Source: Paraglaciecola arctica
Lineage (GTDB): Bacteria; Pseudomonadota; Gammaproteobacteria; Enterobacterales; Alteromonadaceae
Direction of reading: 5' to 3'
Assembly: GCA_003232445.1 (NCBI GenBank)
Contig: QIJM01000088.1
Coordinates: 1-11,699 of the forward strand
Length of the DNA stretch: 11,699 nucleotides
A program made the position numbers and the translations under genes. The notes below the pieces were generated by a model. The model saw nothing but the letters and a program-made list of their open reading frames with translations, made no database searches and was not told where the DNA came from. Numbering within the stretch: the stretch's first letter is position 1; every line of letters begins with the position of its first letter. Positions 6,191-11,699 of this stretch are shown in pieces.

Positions 6191-7276
6191 CTATTTTCTT
6201 TTGCCATATGCGCTCACAATAGAACCTAACTTAAGCGTCATATACTCAATAGGTTTCCCGACGATTTCAAGGAAAAATAACTTCCAAAATAAAGCTAACT
6301 TTTTCTCGAAAATAAGATTTATTAGGAATGCTGAAACGATCACTATCAACACTGTTAGAACATATACATATATTTTATTTTCTTCCGTTGCAAATTCAGA
6401 TAAAAACATATAACCAAAATGAGCATGTATAAGGTATATAGGGTATGTTAATTCACCTAGTAATCTGGAGCCAAATAATTTTAAATTAGAGCCGTACTTA
6501 GAATTAGACACAGCAAATAATATGAAAAAGGCACAAATAACAAGAGCAATTACACATTCAGAATATAGCACTCCTTTAGAGTTTGTCATACTCACTGCTT
6601 TTCCTGTTGCAAACTCCAAACATAAAGAAAATATTATAACTAATGAAATATAAGGGAGTATTGACTTTTTATTTTTCAAAATAGCAAATACAGCACCTGC
6701 CGAAAAATAACAAAAATAGCCCCCTAAATACGGAAGATGATCTTTTCCTAAATATAATGCAGCAGCAATAATTAGCGGCCACACTAGGAATAACGCCTGT
6801 AATTTTGCTTTCATACCTAGCAATAGCAATACAAAAACCATTAAATAAAACTGCAATTCCAATATTAATGTCCAATAAACTCCGTCTACGAAGCCTTTGT
6901 TAAATAATGGAGCCGCCATAGTAAAATTCGCAATTACTTGAGAGGGAGAAACACTCATTTTATCGCCCCCCCAAAAATAAGCAAAAAAAGACGTGAATAT
7001 AATAGCTACCCAGAACGCGGGGTATAACCGAACAGCTCTGGAAACAGCAAACTCGCTAGCCTTTCTATTGTTAGCCGAAAAAAAGATCACATAACCACTA
7101 ATCATAAAAAATAAATCAACGCCTAAGTACCCATATTTTACTATTTCAATAATACCGGGGATATGAGTTATAGAAGATATCTTTCCATTGCCTATTCCAT
7201 TGAATAAATAATGAAATAAAACCACAGCAATTGCGGCAAAAAATCTCGAATAATCTAATATTGCCAGCCTGTTCAT
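6191..7276 (-). CDS. Acyltransferase family 3 membrane protein (probable sugar O-acyltransferase)
   Basis: This is a multi-spanning inner-membrane protein of the acyltransferase-3 family (PF01757, OafA/NodX-like), which place acetyl or other acyl groups on sugars of surface polysaccharides. From the ATG at 7276 the protein is 361 residues. It opens with LAILDYSRFFAAIAVVLFHY (conserved Asp8, Arg11 and His22), then LGVDLFFMISGYVIF (about 51-65) and SRAVRLYPAFW, all signature segments, followed by roughly eight more hydrophobic helices. A longer form from a TTG at 7318 is also possible. It has GGAG eight bases upstream, but that site sits in a hairpin (7329-7344) and the extra 14 residues are not expected for the family. 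The gene follows the GT2 by about 65-107 bp. A G7 run (plus-strand C7 at 6966-6972) lies in frame within it and could permit slippage. Acetyl as the group transferred is inferred. Confidence 0.88.
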   Translation of the reverse strand: MNRLAILDYSRFFAAIAVVLFHYLFNGIGNGKISSITHIPGIIEIVKYGYLGVDLFFMISGYVIFFSANNRKASEFAVSRAVRLYPAFWVAIIFTSFFAYFWGGDKMSVSPSQVIANFTMAAPLFNKGFVDGVYWTLILELQFYLMVFVLLLLGMKAKLQALFLVWPLIIAAALYLGKDHLPYLGGYFCYFSAGAVFAILKNKKSILPYISLVIIFSLCLEFATGKAVSMTNSKGVLYSECVIALVICAFFILFAVSNSKYGSNLKLFGSRLLGELTYPIYLIHAHFGYMFLSEFATEENKIYVYVLTVLIVIVSAFLINLIFEKKLALFWKLFFLEIVGKPIEYMTLKLGSIVSAYGKRK

Positions 7277-7328
7277 AAATCTAATACCCAATACTATTTT
7301 CACGTATAACGCCAGCAATGAAGAGACT

Positions 7329-7344
7329 CCCAGTGTTTGCTGGG
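7329..7344. repeat. Hairpin CCCAG-TGTTTG-CTGGG between GT2 and acyltransferase
   Basis: A five-base perfect stem with a six-base loop lies in the spacer just upstream of the acyltransferase gene. On the mRNA strand it covers most of the GGGAG that would serve the TTG start at 7318, so it could limit that start. It has no T tract and is unlikely to terminate transcription. Confidence 0.4.
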
Positions 7345-7383
7345 CACCAATAACATTAGTTCATTAAATTTTCTAATCGCTAA

Positions 7384-8346
7384 TTATCTGCGAAAAGCAA
7401 CTACTCGCCTAACTAACCTTTGCAATCTCCGACCCTTTTCTCCAAATAAACTAATAATCAGATATAGCAAGGTTCTAATCCGAAGGTCTCCAGCACAGAT
7501 ACCCTTTAAAAATGCATCGCGTGCCATTCTCATATCTCCATCATTTTTCACGCAGTAGTAGCCAAATGAAAAACAAGTCCGCTGATAGTGCGTCTTCACA
7601 AGGTCCTCTACTTTGGTGAATATTTCAGGCTGCTCGACCCGCAATATATCCAAGTGCAACCGCCCTCCTTCATAAAAATTTTTAGCCGCCTCCGGACCTC
7701 GGGAAAGACTACTTTCAGTCCAATACACATCAACCAGATAATCATCAACCAGATCCACTTCAAAGCTATTACAAACCCTTATCCATAAGTTATCATCTTC
7801 ACCAACAACTAAACGCTCATCAAACCCACCGAGGTTTACAAACACACTTTTTTTAATAACTACAGTTGGTGTTCCTAAGCCACTTAACTCAAATATGTTT
7901 CGAACTATATCCCCCTTCATTAAACGCTCCCTTTTTTCAGGACACGGCCTAACTCCAGCAGGAGAAATAAAGTAGTGATTACTGAACACCATACCAAGAG
8001 ATGGCTGATTACGAAAAATCTGCATTTGTTTGGCAATTTTTTCCTTATGCCACACATCATCTGCATCAATAAATGCAATAAAATTACCAGATGAGACTTT
8101 AACACCATAATTTCTCGCTCCAGCTGCTCCCTTATTCGAAATACTAAATAGAGACACGCCGGGAAACTTATCACTAACTAATAGCCCACTACCATCACTA
8201 GAACCATCATCTACAACAATAACCTCATGCAAAGAATACGTTTGTGAATAGACACTACTCAAGCATCGTTCAATAAATTCAACTGCATTGAACATCGGCA
8301 CAATAACAGAGACAGTATGCTTAAAAACCTCTTTATCATTATTCAT
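7384..8346 (-). CDS. Glycosyltransferase family 2
   Basis: This 320-residue GT-A fold glycosyltransferase transfers a sugar from a nucleotide donor to a growing repeat unit at the cytoplasmic face. The N-terminal strand VSVIVPMFNAVEFIERCLSS (12-31), the nucleotide-binding VIVVDDGSSDGS (42-53), NKGAAGARNYG (71-81) and the metal-binding FIDADDVW (92-99, Asp94 and Asp96 forming the DxD) are all present. Further on, GGFDERLVVGEDDNLWIRV carries the acidic segment that usually supplies the catalytic base. The C-terminal 80 residues are variable, with a basic tail, and no strong membrane anchor is seen. The ATG at 8346 lies 14 bases after the ligase stop and has a purine-rich GAGGGTGG before it, so the two genes are probably co-transcribed. 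Donor and acceptor cannot be read from sequence. Confidence 0.93.
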   Translation of the reverse strand: MNNDKEVFKHTVSVIVPMFNAVEFIERCLSSVYSQTYSLHEVIVVDDGSSDGSGLLVSDKFPGVSLFSISNKGAAGARNYGVKVSSGNFIAFIDADDVWHKEKIAKQMQIFRNQPSLGMVFSNHYFISPAGVRPCPEKRERLMKGDIVRNIFELSGLGTPTVVIKKSVFVNLGGFDERLVVGEDDNLWIRVCNSFEVDLVDDYLVDVYWTESSLSRGPEAAKNFYEGGRLHLDILRVEQPEIFTKVEDLVKTHYQRTCFSFGYYCVKNDGDMRMARDAFLKGICAGDLRIRTLLYLIISLFGEKGRRLQRLVRRVVAFRR

Positions 8347-8360
8347 TCAATCTACCACCC

Positions 8361-9674
8361 TCAAACTACAAACTTTAGATTGACTTTGTAAATCTGCCAC
8401 TGTTTTGTTACAACTGAATTCAACGCGACGATCATCGCTACTTGCACCCAAAAGAACGGGTAATAAAGCACAGTAACAAATGAGCCCGCAATTAGATAAC
8501 CGACTAAACCAGCATCCAGACCATAAGATATATTTGTCAAAAATTTATTTTCTAACTGCTTAGCCATACGCCGAGTTCTAACATTATTTATAAACGCATA
8601 TAAAATCATTAACAAAAAACATAAAAGGCCAGGTATTCCTAATTCTGATGCCGCCTGTATAAATATGTTATGAGACACTTGGACTGTTTCAAATGGCCCC
8701 ATTCCACTGGGGTATTTAAAGGTCATATAACTCATCCAATTATTATACCCAACACCAAGAATAGGTTTCTCCTTAATGACTTCCAAACCAGCCTTCCAAT
8801 AAGCCAATCTTTGCAGGGAAGAACCATCATCACCCACATCCTGAAAGCGCTGCATTTGCTCTTCTGGCAATAAAAAAAATAATGAACCTCCAAGCACGCC
8901 CATAATTAACAGCGCTTTCAAGCCTTTTTTTTGCCTTATAAAGAACACAATTGCTATTATTACCAAGGCTAATTGAGAGCCGCGTGAACTCGCCCCCATA
9001 ACAGCAAGAAAGCCCATCATAGAGACCAAATATAGCACTGCTTTTTTATACCCATTTAAATACTCACGTAGCGAGAGTACTACCGCAAGTGCTAACGAAC
9101 TATAAATAAGCATTTGTATGGCGTATTCGCCAGAATTCTGAAACCAACCCGGCGAGCCATTAAGCCCCTCCTTTGCAAAGGTAAAGCCACGTTGTATCCA
9201 ATTTACCGCTCCAAATTGCGCCATCTTCAAGTTAAATAATAAATATGCTAAAACAAATAATAAAAATTGCTTTTCAGTATGGATATTGCGAATTGTAAGA
9301 AAATATACAAGCACCCAGCCAACTATAACCTCAAAATAATCCCATGAATAAGCAGGTGTAAAAGCAAAAAAACCAGATAAAATGACTACTATCAAAAACA
9401 CTACGAGTAATTTATTTAACGGATTACTTACACTCACGGCTAACGGATTCATCAATGTGCTCACAAGCCACATAAAAAGCACAGCCAGCCCCCATGGAAT
9501 AACATCCATTGCTGGGTAGATTGACTGAGGCCGAATATATTCGAAAAGATAATACAAACACAAAAACCAAAAAGAAATGTGCTCCTGCTTAAGCCCTACC
9601 CATAGAGCTTTGATGTTAAGCGCATAAAGCTCTTGAATATCAGCTTTTATTACTGAGTTTTCCAGCGATCCCAT
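8361..9674 (-). CDS. O-antigen ligase / Wzy-like polymerase membrane protein
   Basis: This integral membrane protein (437 residues from ATG 9674) has about ten or more hydrophobic helices and belongs to the O-antigen ligase family. It resembles the variants found beside exosortase-type loci, whose members join or polymerise lipid-linked glycans on the periplasmic side. Typical marks are YLFEYIRPQSIYP near the N-terminus, ASSRGSQLALV (Arg about 231), a large external loop with RLAYWKAGLEVIKEKPILGVGYNNW, and SHNIFIQAASELGIPG with the conserved His near residue 335. The frame stays open upstream to 9818, but that part lies inside the phosphatase gene in another frame and has no family resemblance. 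The ATG at 9674 is therefore preferred, overlapping the phosphatase by 35 bases, which suggests translational coupling. Ligase and polymerase cannot be told apart here, and no other Wzy is visible in the window. Confidence 0.85.
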   Translation of the reverse strand: MGSLENSVIKADIQELYALNIKALWVGLKQEHISFWFLCLYYLFEYIRPQSIYPAMDVIPWGLAVLFMWLVSTLMNPLAVSVSNPLNKLLVVFLIVVILSGFFAFTPAYSWDYFEVIVGWVLVYFLTIRNIHTEKQFLLFVLAYLLFNLKMAQFGAVNWIQRGFTFAKEGLNGSPGWFQNSGEYAIQMLIYSSLALAVVLSLREYLNGYKKAVLYLVSMMGFLAVMGASSRGSQLALVIIAIVFFIRQKKGLKALLIMGVLGGSLFFLLPEEQMQRFQDVGDDGSSLQRLAYWKAGLEVIKEKPILGVGYNNWMSYMTFKYPSGMGPFETVQVSHNIFIQAASELGIPGLLCFLLMILYAFINNVRTRRMAKQLENKFLTNISYGLDAGLVGYLIAGSFVTVLYYPFFWVQVAMIVALNSVVTKQWQIYKVNLKFVV

Positions 9675-10197
9675 AAACAGATTTCTCGATGTATTTGAAA
9701 CAGTAATCAAAATACCCAGGGGATAGATTAAATGGGTCTGTAATATGTGGTCGCACAGGCACGCCCCACACCCCCAGCATCGTTGTATAATGCTTGCTTG
9801 CCAAGTGCTGTGAGACAACCTCTGCTTGCCAAGGCTCCATTACAACAAGCAGATCAGTTTTCTTTAGGGCTAGATACATAATAGGCGTCGTCCTGTGATC
9901 GACCAAATCATAGCCCATTGCCCTAGCGGTGGTAATTGCCTGCTCATTGGCAAAAGCATTTTCTATGGCATATACTCCAGCAGAGGCCGCTTTTATACCG
10001 ATTGATTTTGCAACGCTTTCAGCAAAAGCACTGCGACAGATATTCCCCGAGCATACAAAGACAAGTCGTTCAATTGAACTCCATGGTATTTGCTCTTGAT
10101 GGTATCGTCTAAACGCAAAGAGGAGTTGATGCCACTTCGTTAGGGCATATTCTCGACGCGTTCCATGACGATCGTAAAACCAGTTATTTCTCACCAT
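9640..10197 (-). CDS. Low-molecular-weight protein tyrosine phosphatase (Wzb-like)
   Basis: This 185-residue protein is a phosphatase of the LMW-PTP/arsenate reductase fold. The catalytic loop VCSGNICRS (Cys49 to Arg55, CX5R) and the general-acid HITDPF (Asp154-Pro155) are both intact, so it should be active. In polysaccharide loci such enzymes dephosphorylate the tyrosine kinase that controls chain length and export (Wzc-type), but no such kinase lies in this window. An N-terminal extension of about 40 residues, rich in Arg, Trp and aromatics, precedes the first beta strand (RLVFVCSG) and is absent from Wzb of E. coli. The ATG at 10197 has AAAGG a few bases upstream. It is the first gene of the minus-strand operon and diverges from the ATP-grasp gene, sharing a 101-bp intergenic region. 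Its 3' end overlaps the ligase gene. Confidence 0.9.
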   Translation of the reverse strand: MVRNNWFYDRHGTRREYALTKWHQLLFAFRRYHQEQIPWSSIERLVFVCSGNICRSAFAESVAKSIGIKAASAGVYAIENAFANEQAITTARAMGYDLVDHRTTPIMYLALKKTDLLVVMEPWQAEVVSQHLASKHYTTMLGVWGVPVRPHITDPFNLSPGYFDYCFKYIEKSVYGIAGKLSNKS

Positions 10198-10241
10198 AGA
10201 ACCTTTTGTTGGATTGAGTACAATACGCTATTTAGACTATC

Positions 10242-10268
10242 GTGACAGACTAACCACTTCACTATAAT
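10242..10268 (+). promoter_or_regulatory. Probable sigma70 promoter of the ATP-grasp gene
   Basis: GTGACA (10242-10247, five of six to the -35 consensus) and a perfect TATAAT (10263-10268) are separated by 15 bases, slightly short of the usual 16-18. Transcription from here would leave a leader of about 25 bases before the ATG at 10299. The promoter of the divergent phosphatase operon must also lie in 10198-10298, but no clear minus-strand pair is seen. Confidence 0.5.
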
Positions 10269-10298
10269 CCATCCACCTCTCATTATACAATTATAACT

Positions 10299-11468
10299 AT
10301 GAAACGAGTACTAGTATTAGATGCAAACCAACGTAGCGCCTTGGCGACTACACGCTCCTTAGGCAAACATGGCATCCCTGTCATTACGGCCGATGACACA
10401 ACATCATCCCTAGCAGGACTCTCACGATATTCCACATGCTATTTCCAGTACCCACCGCCAGGAACAGAACCGGAAAACTTCATCTCTGCCATCGACGAAT
10501 GCATCAAGAAGAATGATATTAATGTCATATTACCCATGACTGAATTAACGTCTGCCCTCCTGCTTTCACTCAAAAACAAACTACCTGACCACATAGAAAT
10601 CCCCTTCGCCGACTTATCCAGCATTGAAGCCCTATCAAATAAATGTTCGCTAATGAGATTAGCTAAATCACTAAAGGTACCTATACCTAATACCTGGTTT
10701 GCTGACACCCCTCAAAACTTACCTGTCCAGCTAGAAAACCTCGACTACCCCATTATCCTCAAGCCTGGCAAGTCATGGGTGCAAGCGGGCCCCGACTGGT
10801 TACATACCAGCGTACAACTAGCCAAGACCCCTCAGCACGCGAAAGAAATATTAACAACAGACCCAGCATTCAAGGCGCATCCATTTATGTTGCAAGAGTG
10901 TGTTCCAGGGCGCGGCCAAGGTGTTTTTGCGATATATAACCATGGCAAATCGATAGCCTTCTTTAGCCATCAACGTCTACGTGAAAAGCCCCCTTGGGGA
11001 GGAGTCAGCGTACTCTCGGAAAGCACCGAGGCTGACCCAGCACTGCTGAAACATGCAAAATCTTTATTAGATGCCGCCAACTGGCACGGTGTGGCCATGG
11101 TTGAATTCAAGGTGGATGGTGACACGCCCTACCTGATGGAGATCAATACTCGCTTCTGGGGATCTTTACAGTTAGCTATCGATGCTGGGGTAGACTTCCC
11201 CTGGTTATTATATCAAATAGCATGCTCACAACCGATCGAACCAATAAAAGACTATAAAACAGGTGTGCGGTTACGGTGGTTATTAGGCGATCTAGATCAC
11301 TTATATCTAATACTTAAAGATAAAAAAGCAGGTATTGGCAAAAAATTACGCACTATCGCATGCTTCCTCACACCCAACCGCCGCACAAAACATGAAGTAA
11401 ATCGCTGGGGAGATCTAAAGCCATTTGCCTGGGAAATTAAGCAATACCTAAGGAATATTCTAAAATAG
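10299..11468 (+). CDS. ATP-grasp domain protein (carboxylate-amine/thiol ligase type)
   Basis: This 389-residue soluble protein has the three-part ATP-grasp fold, in which ATP activates a carboxylate as an acyl-phosphate for attack by an amine or other nucleophile. The N-terminal Rossmann-like domain starts MKRVLVLDANQRSALATTRSL. YPIILKPGKSW (150-160) holds the ATP-contacting Lys155. MLQECVPGRGQGVFAIY is the next nucleotide-binding strand. VEFKVDGDTPYLMEINTRFWGS (about 268-289) supplies the metal-binding Glu/Asn/Arg set. Relatives occur in exopolysaccharide and exosortase-type loci with undefined substrates. The ATG at 10299 lies behind a good promoter but has no strong Shine-Dalgarno. The gene points away from the phosphatase operon and converges on a glycosyltransferase 39 bp after its stop. 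An amide or ester substituent on the glycan is a possible product; this is inference. Confidence 0.85.
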   Translation: MKRVLVLDANQRSALATTRSLGKHGIPVITADDTTSSLAGLSRYSTCYFQYPPPGTEPENFISAIDECIKKNDINVILPMTELTSALLLSLKNKLPDHIEIPFADLSSIEALSNKCSLMRLAKSLKVPIPNTWFADTPQNLPVQLENLDYPIILKPGKSWVQAGPDWLHTSVQLAKTPQHAKEILTTDPAFKAHPFMLQECVPGRGQGVFAIYNHGKSIAFFSHQRLREKPPWGGVSVLSESTEADPALLKHAKSLLDAANWHGVAMVEFKVDGDTPYLMEINTRFWGSLQLAIDAGVDFPWLLYQIACSQPIEPIKDYKTGVRLRWLLGDLDHLYLILKDKKAGIGKKLRTIACFLTPNRRTKHEVNRWGDLKPFAWEIKQYLRNILK

Positions 11469-11490
11469 CCATGGTCAGCGAAGCTATGGC
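11465..11490. terminator. Possible hairpin between convergent genes
   Basis: GCCAT (11468-11472) pairs with ATGGC (11486-11490), and AGC/GCT pair inside around a GAA loop with a four-base bulge. The overlap with the ATP-grasp stop and the position between two convergent stops suit a two-way terminator. There is no T tract on either side, so support is weak. Confidence 0.25.
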
Positions 11491-11507
11491 ACCGTACCTA
11501 CCCCATT

Positions 11508-11699
11508 TTAAGCACCATATGCTTCCTGGTAAGCTGTTAGCATAATATTCATATCAAAGGTATCCAGCACATGTTGACTCCCTTTTTTTGCCATTTGAGT
11601 GGCCAAGTGCTGATCAGAAGCAAGCAACGCGATGCTTTCCGCTATCTCACCAGGATTTCCAGCCTCAATTAGCCAGCCATTTTCCCCATGAGTAATTAT
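11508..11699 (-). CDS. Group 1 (GT4-like) glycosyltransferase, C-terminal fragment
   Basis: A minus-strand frame is open from the window's right end to a TAA at 11510-11508, giving the last 63 residues of a longer protein. They read HGENGWLIEAGNPGEIAESI, then ALLASDQHLATQMAKKG, and end near FDMNIMLTAYQEAYGA. This is the typical end of a GT-B glycosyltransferase of the GT4 group: a Gly-Asn-Gly-(Trp/Leu)-Leu-(Val/Ile) turn after the EX7E-type site, a helix of the 'pAeAi..LL.D' kind, then F...M...Y...Y. The catalytic part lies off-window. It is transcribed in the same direction as the central operon but is separated from it by the ATP-grasp gene on the other strand. Not a shadow frame, since no gene lies opposite it. 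Confidence 0.82.
   Translation of the reverse strand: MITHGENGWLIEAGNPGEIAESIALLASDQHLATQMAKKGSQHVLDTFDMNIMLTAYQEAYGA

Noticed and set aside
6669..6875. Same-strand alternative frame inside the acyltransferase gene with several Cys and Ile residues
   Set aside because: It overlaps a clear family gene entirely and shows no motif or ribosome-binding site.
9675..9818. Extension of the ligase-like gene to an in-frame start at 9818
   Set aside because: This part lies within the phosphatase coding region in another frame and shows no family resemblance. The ATG at 9674 gives a normal-looking protein.
10439..10708. Antisense 89-codon frame within the ATP-grasp gene
   Set aside because: It lies opposite well-conserved coding sequence, has no recognisable domain and is best explained as chance.
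1..11699. CRISPR array, tRNA or rRNA genes, toxin-antitoxin or phage-defence genes
   Set aside because: No regularly spaced repeats, cloverleaf-like sequences or defence-family motifs were found. The genes fit a polysaccharide locus.

Overview
The window is a stretch of a surface-polysaccharide (exopolysaccharide, capsule or O-antigen type) biosynthesis locus from a Gram-negative bacterium. The mix of an O-antigen-ligase-like protein, a Wzx-type flippase, a low-molecular-weight tyrosine phosphatase and gamma-proteobacterial style IS630/IS3 remnants suggests an AT-rich, probably aquatic gammaproteobacterium. No rRNA or other taxonomic marker is present, so this is an inference.

Left edge (1-815): the 3' end of an IS630-family transposase runs in from outside the window. 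It is followed by a broken IS3-family OrfA and about 140 bp with no recognisable gene. A plus-strand gene for a CapK/PaaK-like adenylate-forming enzyme follows (816-2183).

Centre (2242-10197, all minus strand, so read right to left). The order is a low-molecular-weight protein tyrosine phosphatase, an O-antigen ligase/polymerase-like membrane protein, a family 2 glycosyltransferase, a family 3 membrane acyltransferase, a zinc-ribbon SAM methyltransferase, a Wzx-type flippase and a polysaccharide pyruvyl transferase. The first four are tightly spaced or overlapping and look like one operon. About 405 bp between the methyltransferase and the flippase hold a degenerate IS3-family remnant with a recognisable terminal repeat and an 11-base C run. 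A 120-bp spacer before the methyltransferase carries three small hairpins. The methyltransferase gene is much more AT-rich than its neighbours and may be a late arrival.

Right edge: a divergent intergenic region with a plausible sigma70 promoter leads into a plus-strand ATP-grasp ligase (10299-11468). The ATP-grasp gene converges on the 3' end of a minus-strand group 1 (GT4-like) glycosyltransferase that leaves the window.

Working model (inference): the GT2 and the off-window GT4 help build a lipid-linked repeat unit, which the acyltransferase, methyltransferase and pyruvyl transferase decorate. The flippase exports it and the ligase-like protein polymerises or attaches it. The phosphatase may regulate a tyrosine kinase encoded elsewhere. 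CapK-like and ATP-grasp enzymes could activate carboxylates for a further substituent. Points of note are a flippase whose best-supported start codon is ATT, several G7 runs inside membrane-protein genes, and layered insertion-sequence debris.
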